This document shows, piece after piece, positions 36,605 through 45,185 of a stretch of DNA of 64,000 nt. Source of the DNA: Chryseobacterium ureilyticum. GTDB lineage: Bacteria; Bacteroidota; Bacteroidia; Flavobacteriales; Weeksellaceae. The notes beneath the pieces were generated by a model. It saw nothing but the letters and a program-made list of their open reading frames with translations. It did no database searches and was not told the DNA's origin. The position numbers were made by a program, and so were the translations under genes. Location: assembly GCF_900156735.1 (NCBI RefSeq), contig NZ_FTOL01000001.1, positions 62,001 to 126,000 of the forward strand, in the 5' to 3' direction. Positions within the stretch are counted from its first letter, which is position 1; each line of letters begins with the position of its first letter.

Positions 36605-36612
36605 TACCTTTG
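36605..36612 (+). promoter_or_regulatory. -7 promoter box of the MFS gene
   Basis: TACCTTTG matches TAnnTTTG. It lies inside the longest possible open frame (from 36549), so translation must begin downstream, at the GTG at 36642. Confidence 0.6.
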
Positions 36613-36641
36613 CATTTTTAAATTCCCCACCAAATATTATT

Positions 36642-37877
36642 GTGAAACTAATCAATTTATACACGAGTTCTTTCAAAGGACTCTCGCAGGAGAGTTGGAT
36701 GCTGGCGTTGGTAATGCTCATCAACAGGGCAGGTTCTATGGTACTTCCTTTTTTGGGAGTTTATATGACGAATCATTTACATTTTAGTATTGAAAATTCC
36801 GGGATTGTGCTGAGCTTTTTCGGGATAGGATCGGTCATAGGGTCTTGGTTTGGCGGAATGGTCACGGATAAGATCGGAGAATATAAGGTTCAGAGCCTTA
36901 GTTTATTGTTGAGTGTGCCTTTATTCTGTATGATTCCTTTTTTTAAAACAGAGGCAGGATTGGCTGGAATTATTTTGATTCAGAGTATAGTGAGTGAGAC
37001 TTTCCGTCCGGCAAACTCTGTGGCAATTACAAAATATGCAAAGCCTGAGAATATTACCAGAGCTTTTTCACTGAACAGAATGGCAGTAAACCTTGGCTTT
37101 TCTATAGGTCCTGCATTGGGAGGTATTTTGTCTGCTATTTCTTATGAATTCCTTTTTTACAGTAATGCGTTGGCGGCTTTTCTGGCTGGGCTGATGTACA
37201 TCTGGTTTTTCAAAGGGCGTGCTAAACGAGCTAAGCTTGAAGCGAAAAAGGTAAAAGAAGCTATTGTTATTAAAAAAGAAAATTCTCCATACCAGGACAA
37301 TAAGTTTTTAATTTTCTGTGTATTGTGTATGTTGTTTTCTATTTGTTTCTTCCAGCTATTCAGTACGCTGACAATCTTTTATAAGGATACGGCGCATCTG
37401 AGTCAGCAGAATATCGGATATATTTTAGGATATAGTGGTTTTTTGATCGTATTGCTTGAAATGGGTTTTGTACAGCTTGCTGAGAAGTATTTTACTCTTG
37501 CTTTTACGATGCTGATAGGGACTTTTCTTTGCGGTCTTTCCTATGCAATGTTAGCCTTTGATTATAGTATGATCATGCTGCTGGTTTCTATGACTCTTCT
37601 TTGTATTGGAGAGATCTGGACGCTTCCTTTTATGGCAACAATTACAGCTTTACGTTCCGGAGAAAATAATAAAGGAGCTTATATGGGACTGAACGGAATG
37701 TCTTTTTCCATTGCTTTTATCATTACGCCTTATATAGGAACCATGATTGCTGATAAACTGGGATTCAATATACTTTGGATTGGAACAGGAGTGCTTGCCA
37801 TAGCTATTGCCATAGCTTTATATTTTGTGATTCCATGGATGCTTAAAGAAAAGAATAAAGTAGAAGAGGAAATGTAA
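36642..37877 (+). CDS. MFS transporter
   Basis: A 411-residue major facilitator with twelve predicted membrane helices. Seen: the loop 2-3 motif GGMVTDKIGEYKV (variant of GxLaDrxGrkxx), an N-terminal half to about residue 195, a charged central loop (RAKRAKLEAKKVKEA), and a C-terminal half. The substrate is unknown; drug/H+ antiporter-like. The open frame extends to 36549, but the -7 box at 36605-36612 lies inside that extension; GTG at 36642 is preferred. Convergent with the type VI cargo operon, sharing a terminator. Confidence 0.82.
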   Translation: MKLINLYTSSFKGLSQESWMLALVMLINRAGSMVLPFLGVYMTNHLHFSIENSGIVLSFFGIGSVIGSWFGGMVTDKIGEYKVQSLSLLLSVPLFCMIPFFKTEAGLAGIILIQSIVSETFRPANSVAITKYAKPENITRAFSLNRMAVNLGFSIGPALGGILSAISYEFLFYSNALAAFLAGLMYIWFFKGRAKRAKLEAKKVKEAIVIKKENSPYQDNKFLIFCVLCMLFSICFFQLFSTLTIFYKDTAHLSQQNIGYILGYSGFLIVLLEMGFVQLAEKYFTLAFTMLIGTFLCGLSYAMLAFDYSMIMLLVSMTLLCIGEIWTLPFMATITALRSGENNKGAYMGLNGMSFSIAFIITPYIGTMIADKLGFNILWIGTGVLAIAIAIALYFVIPWMLKEKNKVEEEM

Positions 37878-37911
37878 AAAACGATTAAATATATAATTAC
37901 ATATACATAAT

Positions 37912-37944
37912 AAACCCCAGCCATATACTTTTGGCTGGGGTTTT
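37912..37944. terminator. Shared terminator of the MFS gene and the type VI cargo operon
   Basis: 11-bp perfect stem AAACCCCAGCC/GGCTGGGGTTT (37912-37922 with 37933-37943), 10-nt loop, T-tract on the plus side and an A/T-rich tail on the minus side. It lies between convergent genes. Confidence 0.88.
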
Positions 37945-37972
37945 ATTTGGGTAAAATGTTCCTATTTTGTTT

Positions 37973-38749
37973 CTATCTTATAACTTCAAGAGGAGCGCCT
38001 TCTTTCTTCCTGTGAAAAAATAGAATCAAGCTTATTCCTAATCCATTTTCATCTTTAACTTTTGGATCAAAGGTAAAGCCAGGAAGTTCTGTAGGGAGCT
38101 TAACGCTAGCAAGCTTTCCGTCTGCATAAAGAACCAATTGGTACAGATCTTTAGGTAAAGCTGTTAAGTTTTTAAACTTTGAATGGAAAACTTCGGGAGT
38201 GTTTTCCTGATATTCGGTGTAATAAGCTGTGGCAAATTCCTTTTCTCTTTCACCATATATTACATTGTATTCTTTGATGTCAGATGAGGTATACACGTTC
38301 AAAAGCTTTGACTTCCATTGAAGTATTTCAGCTAAAAGCTTTTTTTCGTCTTCTTTTTTTAAGTCAACTGAAGCTTTCCACCCTGTATTTTTATAAGGAA
38401 CTGTTGCCGTAAAAGGACCTTTTTGAATAAAGAAAGGTAGTTCCGCTTTGTTTGGAATGTTTATCTCTTTTTTCTCTAATACTTCGATTCTTTCACTTCC
38501 TGATTCACTGATGGCATGAATTCCAATTTCCAGCTGGGCTTTCTCAAAAAGGGTATCATGTTCTTTATAGGGCAAAACTTTTACCTCAAAAGATTGAATT
38601 CCACTGTCCAGAATATATTGATTGATGGGCCAGTCAACCCAGATACTGCCGTTTTCTTCATAGTGAGAAAAAACCAAAACATCATTGATTGTTAATTCAA
38701 CCAGGCAGTAAAAAGCTTTTATTTCAAAATTGTAGATAGGATTGTTCAT
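37973..38749 (-). CDS. Hypothetical protein, last gene of the type VI cargo operon
   Basis: A 258-residue protein with no signal peptide or membrane helix and no recognised family. It looks like a beta-rich N-terminal domain (about residues 1-130) joined to an alpha/beta C-terminal domain containing YNVIYGEREKEFATAYY. It starts 3 bp after the stop of the 239-aa gene, so they are cotranscribed. A cytoplasmic immunity or accessory role for the neighbouring 734-aa protein is possible, but only from position. Confidence 0.6.
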   Translation of the reverse strand: MNNPIYNFEIKAFYCLVELTINDVLVFSHYEENGSIWVDWPINQYILDSGIQSFEVKVLPYKEHDTLFEKAQLEIGIHAISESGSERIEVLEKKEINIPNKAELPFFIQKGPFTATVPYKNTGWKASVDLKKEDEKKLLAEILQWKSKLLNVYTSSDIKEYNVIYGEREKEFATAYYTEYQENTPEVFHSKFKNLTALPKDLYQLVLYADGKLASVKLPTELPGFTFDPKVKDENGLGISLILFFHRKKEGAPLEVIR

Positions 38750-38752
38750 GGT

Positions 38753-39472
38753 TTATATTTTTATTGCATTTGCTCTATATTCTTTCAGTTTTTCATCGTT
38801 GGTGGGATCCTCTTTGTCGAATATTTTATAAAGCTCAAATGTTTTTAAAGGTTGATCCGCCGGAAAACTTGTTGTTGTATTATTTTCTTGTACGGAACGT
38901 GTATTATTTCCAAACTTCTTATGCAGATAACCTTCTGACGTTTCTTTTTTGATCAGATATTTTTCTACTGCAGGGTGAAGCTTTTTAAAGTCAATATTAT
39001 CGTAATCATTAATCTTAAGTTCCAACGAATTGTTTTCTGACGAAACTAACTTATTGTACCACGATAAGTCTTTGTATTTCTCTGTTTTTGCTGGTTGTTT
39101 TAAGAATATTGAATACTCGAAATTATGGTAAGTTCCGTCCAGCGGGATCATGTTCAGACAGTAAATAGCTTCCACATTATTCCATTCTATGATCTGTTTG
39201 TGCTCCATAACCGGAGAATTGATGATTAATTCTTTATCATTAAAATCCAGTCTTTCTTTATTTTTCTCTATCGTACTGGTCACCTGATGAGACGATGGAA
39301 TTCCTTTATTAATAGAATAGAGGATGAAAAGAAGTAAAAGGCTCGTAAATGCAGATGCTGATATATAATAGATATTCATCCCGTTTTTTACCATGAAAAC
39401 AGTGACTGCAATGGCAATTAAAAGGAAAATAACAATTAAAATATTAAAAATAATGATCGGGTTTATTTTCAT
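38753..39472 (-). CDS. Hypothetical two-helix membrane protein, candidate immunity protein
   Basis: A 239-residue protein with two N-terminal membrane helices (about residues 6-28 and 33-53) and a roughly 180-residue soluble tail. Family not recognised. Its ATG overlaps the TAA stop of the 734-aa gene in a TAATG junction, meaning tight translational coupling. That arrangement is typical of effector/immunity pairs. Function is inferred only from that. Confidence 0.6.
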   Translation of the reverse strand: MKINPIIIFNILIVIFLLIAIAVTVFMVKNGMNIYYISASAFTSLLLLFILYSINKGIPSSHQVTSTIEKNKERLDFNDKELIINSPVMEHKQIIEWNNVEAIYCLNMIPLDGTYHNFEYSIFLKQPAKTEKYKDLSWYNKLVSSENNSLELKINDYDNIDFKKLHPAVEKYLIKKETSEGYLHKKFGNNTRSVQENNTTTSFPADQPLKTFELYKIFDKEDPTNDEKLKEYRANAIKI

Positions 39473-41676
39473 TAGACAGTGTACTCTTTTTCTGATTCGT
39501 ACCAGGCTTTATCCGGCTTTTCAATAATAGTGAAATCTTTTTTAAAACTTTCGTTGTATTTCATTCCGTTTTTGATGGAATAAACTACAATGGTTGCTTT
39601 TACTCCTGTGAATTCCAGTTTATGTTTGCTGTATTGTCCTTTTGAATCAGCATTTACTTCATAGGTATATAACATCGATGAGGCACCCGAAGCTTCTCCT
39701 TTCCATTTTTCTACCTTTACTTTTTGTGGTGAACCATCTGCTTCCGGTACAACTATGGTAACAAATTCGGTACTTTTTACTCCTCCTTTGATTCCTACTC
39801 CTGCTTCGATTTGTAGTTTTCTAGGTCCCGGAGCAAATCCTTCTACTTTATTGTAAGTAAGGGAAAGCTCAGCTCTTGCTTCTAATGAAACCTCGAAAAT
39901 GATATAAATCGTAAACTTGTACTTGGCTTCCAATGTATCTTTGATCCAAGATGCAATTTTACCGCCTACACCCATGTATTGTAAAAGGCTGAGAAGATCT
40001 ACTCCAATTTTTATTTTGGTAATAGGCTTTAAGGCAAGTGCTCCGGTGAACTGAGGAACTACCTGCAAGGTTCTTTCGACTTTCTTGTTGGTTATTCTTA
40101 AGGCTAAGGCAACATTGGGTGGTTCAATATCAAAGGTAACTTTTGGCAGTACTTTTCTGTCGTAAGCAAGCGAAGTAGATTCTTTTCCTCTACCGTCGAA
40201 TACGGACAAAACTTCATTCACAGTGTGGTAGAAACCTATTAATTTCTTAATCTGATTTCTGGTGTGTGCCAGTTCAATGGATGATTCTACATTATCTACT
40301 TTTACTTTAGCCTGAAGCCCGAAGCCTAAACCTCCTTTTGCATTGTACAGAATCTCAGTTTCATTTCTGATCAATTGCATGCTTTGCTTTTTGTTATAAT
40401 CCGTTAGTTTTTCCCTTGTTGAGAACTTCTGATTGACTTCTGCTCCAAAAGAAGGAAATAATGTAAGTACAAACGTTACTTCTCTTTCTATATTGGGATA
40501 GACATTGATCGTAAGTGGATTATTAGGCTGTGCACATGTTTTTGTAACAATTCTATATGTATTGGCAGCGTCCGGGGTAACGAAGAATAAACCTGGGTTG
40601 GTTCTAAGAAGATAGGTATTTGCTCTAGCCTGAATGGGTAATGTATATTTATCACCACTCACCACCTGAGTTTTCTGTTTCTGTCCATTGATGTAAATTT
40701 CAATCTCTTTTTTATGATTGGGTTGAGTAAAACAACCTTTGTGGGTTATTTTTTCAAAAGTAAGATCAATGGTAGTACCAGCCTCATGTTTTGCTAATGT
40801 TTCATAAGTCGTGATATTTTTTTTCTGCAAAGGATCGTATACGACAATATCGAACGGCTTTTTATTGCTGTCCTTATCCCCGATGATGACTTTATCATAT
40901 CTACAGGGTTCATGTCTTTTGAAGCTGATCTCAGGTTTATCAACCTTGGTAGGCGTATGGTTGGTAGGTGGTTCCGAATTTCTGCTGACAATATTATTCT
41001 TAATTCTCAGGTAACGGGCATGCAGCCTGTCTTTACCATCACTGATGTATTTTCCGGAAGCATCTTTTACTTTTACATAAAATTCTTCAGTAGGGTTGGG
41101 CTTTTTTATTTTGCCATACCATTGATAGGTATTTCCCATTTTCAGATTTACTTCACCGTCTATGACCTGTACATGGGTGAATGCTGTCATGTATTGATCG
41201 TCTTTGGACCCTCCACCTCCGGGAACTCTTCGGTAGACTTCTACGGTTACCTGGTCACCGTTCATTCCTTCGGTTTCAAGACCTAAATAAATAAGATGCC
41301 CATAAGAAAACTGTGATTTCCTCAGATCTTCTCCATCCGGTTTTGCACACCATTTACTGGTAACCACTTTTTTGGTTGTGGTACCATAAACATATAAGCC
41401 CGTATCTTTTAAAGGGTCTTTTTTGCCGGAAAAACTGGCTTCTACATAATAACGATATGAACCAGCCAGTTTTGGTGGTATTTTGATGACATAGCTGTCT
41501 TTTGATTCCAGCTGACGAGTATCTAACTGCTTTTTTTTATCCTGTGAAAAACAAAGCCAGGTTAATTTTTTACTTTTATCAAGTTCTGTTGTACCGTCAT
41601 GCCATTGGTCTACGATTAGATATACGCTGGTCCCAATTACCTGTTGCTGTTTTATACTTTTTATCCCTTTTGCCAT
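39472..41676 (-). CDS. Large type VI-associated protein, candidate second effector or adaptor
   Basis: A 734-residue protein without signal peptide. The first 400 residues look like successive beta-sandwich/Ig-like modules (for example YVIKIPPKLAGSYRYYVEASF). The rest carries amphipathic beta and helical stretches (PITKIKIGVDLLSLLQYMGVGG; FTIYIIFEVSLEARAELSLTYN) that could insert in membranes (inference). No catalytic motif is recognised. It follows the DUF4280 PAAR-like gene by 9 bp and is coupled to a downstream two-helix membrane protein, so it may be cargo loaded through the PAAR-like tip. Confidence 0.6.
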   Translation of the reverse strand: MAKGIKSIKQQQVIGTSVYLIVDQWHDGTTELDKSKKLTWLCFSQDKKKQLDTRQLESKDSYVIKIPPKLAGSYRYYVEASFSGKKDPLKDTGLYVYGTTTKKVVTSKWCAKPDGEDLRKSQFSYGHLIYLGLETEGMNGDQVTVEVYRRVPGGGGSKDDQYMTAFTHVQVIDGEVNLKMGNTYQWYGKIKKPNPTEEFYVKVKDASGKYISDGKDRLHARYLRIKNNIVSRNSEPPTNHTPTKVDKPEISFKRHEPCRYDKVIIGDKDSNKKPFDIVVYDPLQKKNITTYETLAKHEAGTTIDLTFEKITHKGCFTQPNHKKEIEIYINGQKQKTQVVSGDKYTLPIQARANTYLLRTNPGLFFVTPDAANTYRIVTKTCAQPNNPLTINVYPNIEREVTFVLTLFPSFGAEVNQKFSTREKLTDYNKKQSMQLIRNETEILYNAKGGLGFGLQAKVKVDNVESSIELAHTRNQIKKLIGFYHTVNEVLSVFDGRGKESTSLAYDRKVLPKVTFDIEPPNVALALRITNKKVERTLQVVPQFTGALALKPITKIKIGVDLLSLLQYMGVGGKIASWIKDTLEAKYKFTIYIIFEVSLEARAELSLTYNKVEGFAPGPRKLQIEAGVGIKGGVKSTEFVTIVVPEADGSPQKVKVEKWKGEASGASSMLYTYEVNADSKGQYSKHKLEFTGVKATIVVYSIKNGMKYNESFKKDFTIIEKPDKAWYESEKEYTV

Positions 41677-41685
41677 GGCTTTCTG

Positions 41686-42177
41686 TTATTGGTTACCAAA
41701 TTCTAATCCGTTGTTCTCAGGTTGTTTTTTGTACATTTCCTCTGGGCTTACCAAAGGATTGATTTGTTTCTGTACATCCTTATCGGAATTCTTAAAGCTT
41801 TGTTGGCTGGCTTCAGCTCTTTGTCCGTGATCAATAATTTCAATGCATGGAGTACCGGCTATTGCACAGACCGCTTTACTGTTTTCTAAAATGATAAATC
41901 CACCATTACTCAACTGAACTTTGTCGTAAAAGTTCTGCCATTCTGTGACCATGATTTTGCAGGGCGGGGGAGGACTGCCCATTTTTGTACAGTTCCCGAA
42001 AGTATTTTTTTCAAAGGTTGCCCCACCGATTTCTTTGGTAGTAACAATCAGTTTTTTGGAAGCATTTTTATCATTGGCATACTCTTTTTGGTGCGTAAGT
42101 ACCTTGAGTTTGTCCGGAGCTTGTCCAAACTGGCATTTGCAAAGAGCACCCTGTACTACGATGTGTTTTTCTGCCAT
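41686..42177 (-). CDS. DUF4280 PAAR-like protein
   Basis: A 163-residue protein of the DUF4280 family, PAAR-like spike tips of type VI and related contractile systems. Seen: N-terminal VQGALCKCQFGQAP, repeated Cys (CKC, GNCTKMG, PPPPCKI, AVCAIAGTPCIEI), and Gly/Pro-rich turns typical of the folded tip. It lacks a C-terminal toxin extension; the cargo is likely the separate 734-aa protein encoded next. The tip would sit on the VgrG encoded upstream in the same operon. Confidence 0.82.
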   Translation of the reverse strand: MAEKHIVVQGALCKCQFGQAPDKLKVLTHQKEYANDKNASKKLIVTTKEIGGATFEKNTFGNCTKMGSPPPPCKIMVTEWQNFYDKVQLSNGGFIILENSKAVCAIAGTPCIEIIDHGQRAEASQQSFKNSDKDVQKQINPLVSPEEMYKKQPENNGLEFGNQ

Positions 42178-42219
42178 ATTATTATTTGTTTTTGGTGTTT
42201 GGTTTAATAATGTTTTTGG

Positions 42220-43176
42220 TTATTTCAAAGATATTTTATAAAGCTGCTCAGCATCAGTGAAATAGCCTTTGTTTTTTATTTTTGTGGGTATTGTATGTAA
42301 GCTTGGGTGATTACCTCTTATCATTTTACATTTTCCTTTTTCATTACTAAAAATTACATCCAGATAATAATATCCTGCTTCAGCCATGAAAGGTAAGGAA
42401 GGGATATAATGATTTCCACCGCCTAATGATACCCAGTCTTTACTTTTAAGTGCATAATCATATTCTTTAAAAAAGCTATCCTTATGGGGATAGTTTTTGA
42501 AAAACTGAAAGTTCCTTCTGAATTTTGGAGCCATTTGTTTGGAAACAGGCTTCATCAGAGGATCTATAAATTTCTCTAAAGAATAAGGTGCATCAATCAG
42601 TAAAAACTCATCCTGCTCTGTCTTTACATAAAAGTCTTTTTTTCTCAGACTTCTCGTGAATGGGATTTTATCCTTTGGTAAATGATATTTTAAAGCAAAA
42701 TAATTGATGAATAATGAATCTGCTAACTGGCTTATTTCATATTCTGATTTTTTAGTGAAAATTTTACTTAAGCTATCATTCATTTTTTGATATTTCCCTG
42801 CTTCATTAATTGTTTTTATATTTTGTTTTTGTAAAGTAATATCGTTTAATGCTTCATATTCTCCGTCTTTGTTTTCTATAATGAAAATCCCGTTTCCATA
42901 GGCGAATACTTTACTTTTAATAGTTTTACTTTTCCCCGATGTAGCAGAATAAATACTGATACTATCGATATGTTTACAAACCAATACCGAATCATTAAAT
43001 AATATTTCATTTACATTGTTCAGTACGGGTTCTATCACTATTTTAGGATTTGTAGTGGCAGGAAATTCCGGAATGTCCGGATGTTTATCCTGTCCTTTTT
43101 TCTCTTTGCAATTCAGTAACAGAAGCAAAAGCAATACCCATAAAAAATGTTTATTCTCTATACAATTGATTTTCAT
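42220..43176 (-). CDS. Hypothetical lipoprotein in the type VI cargo operon
   Basis: A 318-residue predicted lipoprotein. The hydrophobic stretch FLWVLLLLLLLNC ends at a lipobox Cys (about residue 23), followed by a charged linker. No family recognised. It lies between the second paralogous lipoprotein and the PAAR-like gene, same strand, short gaps. Periplasmic immunity or an accessory envelope protein are both possible. Confidence 0.6.
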   Translation of the reverse strand: MKINCIENKHFLWVLLLLLLLNCKEKKGQDKHPDIPEFPATTNPKIVIEPVLNNVNEILFNDSVLVCKHIDSISIYSATSGKSKTIKSKVFAYGNGIFIIENKDGEYEALNDITLQKQNIKTINEAGKYQKMNDSLSKIFTKKSEYEISQLADSLFINYFALKYHLPKDKIPFTRSLRKKDFYVKTEQDEFLLIDAPYSLEKFIDPLMKPVSKQMAPKFRRNFQFFKNYPHKDSFFKEYDYALKSKDWVSLGGGNHYIPSLPFMAEAGYYYLDVIFSNEKGKCKMIRGNHPSLHTIPTKIKNKGYFTDAEQLYKISLK

Positions 43177-43206
43177 TTTATGTGCTTCCTTCTGTTATGA
43201 TAAAAT

Positions 43207-44121
43207 TTATTTTCTGTCTTCGTCTGTAAACCTCCAAATTTCAATAGATAATACGCCGTCTATTTTTCCTACTTTATCTTTTATTGTTTTTCCATCATTA
43301 TTATACCTTCGGATATCAATCAGACAGTTATCATAGCTCAGCCATATTTTTCTTCCCCATCCTTTAGAATCTCCCGGAGGGTCATAGCTGCTTCCTTCAA
43401 TGTGTAGATCTTTGACCATTTTGTTATAGTCTGTATATCCTATTTTTGCAAAGTCTGCTGTATTTCCATCATAAGAGAAAGTTCCTTTGAATTCTGTTTT
43501 TGGCTGACGTTCCAGCATTACCTGGTAGTTTTCAACATCTGTTTTATCGTCAGTTAAAATATAATCATCACTTTCAGGCATCGGAGGTCCCGGAATTCTT
43601 AATTTGTATTCAGTTTCTCTTTTAGTAAAAGCAATTGGATAGAGGTTGATCTGTCCTACAGTGTTATCGTGAACAGCCACGTTAAATCCAAGCTTTTCCC
43701 ATACATAAAAGATTTGCTCCTGACCAGATACTTTTTCCTCTTTAAAGTTTTCGTATTTACCTACTTTCTGAACAAGTTCTTCAATTGAATTGTATTCCTT
43801 CTCAAGAGATTCATCATTAATATTTACATTATAATATTTTATTTTACCACTCTCGTTTACATAGGCTTCTCCACCATCTTTCCAAGTCCATATTTTATCT
43901 TTTCGTCCTGGTATAGAATATTTTGCAACACGATATTCTGAGTTTACAATCTTTGCAAATTCTTCAATAGGCATTCCCAGATGGATTTTCTTGTCATTAT
44001 AAAAAATTTCTTTTTTATCTATTTGAAAACTATTGGTATTCTTGCTTGCTTTTTCCTGACAGCTGATCGTTTGTGTCATGATAATGATAAGTAATATTAG
44101 ATTATTTATTTTTTTCAACAT
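43207..44121 (-). CDS. Lipoprotein, paralogue of the 44214-45185 gene, candidate immunity protein
   Basis: A 304-residue predicted lipoprotein with lipobox TISC (Cys about 20). Its second half is clearly similar to the next gene upstream: KGTFSYDGNTADFAKIG against KGKFSYNGNTIDFSKIG, and DPPGDSKGW against DPAGDSEKW. Both proteins end in a short acidic/basic D/E-x-RK tail. It looks like a tandem duplication. In type VI loci, duplicated immunity genes after an effector are common (known); here that role is inferred. Confidence 0.7.
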   Translation of the reverse strand: MLKKINNLILLIIIMTQTISCQEKASKNTNSFQIDKKEIFYNDKKIHLGMPIEEFAKIVNSEYRVAKYSIPGRKDKIWTWKDGGEAYVNESGKIKYYNVNINDESLEKEYNSIEELVQKVGKYENFKEEKVSGQEQIFYVWEKLGFNVAVHDNTVGQINLYPIAFTKRETEYKLRIPGPPMPESDDYILTDDKTDVENYQVMLERQPKTEFKGTFSYDGNTADFAKIGYTDYNKMVKDLHIEGSSYDPPGDSKGWGRKIWLSYDNCLIDIRRYNNDGKTIKDKVGKIDGVLSIEIWRFTDEDRK

Positions 44122-44213
44122 ATCCTTTTTCTTTCTCAGCTTTTCGTATTCAGAATGTCCAGGTGTTTATCTTGTTTTATTTCCTATTTATAATTTCTGT
44201 TAGGTTAAAAAAA

Positions 44214-45185
44214 TTATTTTCTGCCTTCGTCTGTAGTATGTTGCCATATTGAAATATCTCCTACAGTATCATATTTTCCTATTTTCTTTACAGAGAGTTT
44301 TCCAGATTCTTCAGCATTTGAGTATCTGTTGATTGTAATATATAAATCATAGCTTTCCCTGATTTCTCTTGACCATTTTTCTGAGTCTCCAGCCGGATCA
44401 AAATCACTACCAGATATTTTTAATCCTGAAACCACATTGTTCCAATCAGTATTGCCTATTTTACTAAAATCAATAGTGTTTCCATTATAGCTGAATTTTC
44501 CTTTAAATTCCTGTTTAGGCATTCTGTCAAATATAGCTTTATCATTTTTTCTGTCCTCTAACATTTCTTGTGTAAGTTGAGCATTTCCTGCTCCGTCATA
44601 AAAGGTCTTTCCTGTTGCCAGATCAAGATCCATTGTTTTTAATACATGTAAAGGATATAAGTTGACGGTACTGATAACCCCATTTGCTTCTGCCGCATTT
44701 ATTCCCAGTTTGTCCCATACATAAAATGTACTGGTACGAGCTGAGGATTTATCTATAGAAATACTGTCATATTTTCCATACATTTTAATGACATCATTAA
44801 TATTGGAGAATTCTTTATATTCACCATTATAATCTTCTACAGGTTTACCTGTTTCTTCATCAATTCGCATTTTTGCGAGAATGATTATTTCTTGCCCACT
44901 CTCATTGGTACTTGTGCTTGCTTTAAACATTTTTTTAGTCCAGAACCAATCGGAGTGTTCTCCACCACCAGTAGAATATTCGACTTTTCTATCATACTTT
45001 CCAAACGCATCTACGAATTGATCAACAGGAATTCCCAAAGCAATATTTTTTTGATTATAATACAGCTTTTTATCTTTTATATAGAAACCATCTTCCATGC
45101 CTTGTATGTTTTTATCCTGGCAACTCACTAATTGTGTCATGATGAATAATAGAAATATTAATTTGTATTTAAGTTTATTGTCCAT
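44214..45185 (-). CDS. Lipoprotein coupled to the HET-C gene, candidate immunity protein
   Basis: A 323-residue predicted lipoprotein with lipobox LVSC (Cys about 22) after a hydrophobic signal. Its ATG lies inside the end of the HET-C gene (11-bp overlap), so the two are translationally coupled. It is paralogous to the next gene downstream. Envelope-located lipoproteins are usual antidotes for type VI lipases and other periplasm-acting effectors; that role is inferred from the overlap and order. No enzymatic motif. Confidence 0.7.
   Translation of the reverse strand: MDNKLKYKLIFLLFIMTQLVSCQDKNIQGMEDGFYIKDKKLYYNQKNIALGIPVDQFVDAFGKYDRKVEYSTGGGEHSDWFWTKKMFKASTSTNESGQEIIILAKMRIDEETGKPVEDYNGEYKEFSNINDVIKMYGKYDSISIDKSSARTSTFYVWDKLGINAAEANGVISTVNLYPLHVLKTMDLDLATGKTFYDGAGNAQLTQEMLEDRKNDKAIFDRMPKQEFKGKFSYNGNTIDFSKIGNTDWNNVVSGLKISGSDFDPAGDSEKWSREIRESYDLYITINRYSNAEESGKLSVKKIGKYDTVGDISIWQHTTDEGRK

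Noticed and set aside
36549..36641. N-terminal extension of the MFS transporter
   Set aside because: A TACCTTTG -7 box lies within it (36605-36612), so this part would not be transcribed; the GTG at 36642 is a better start.
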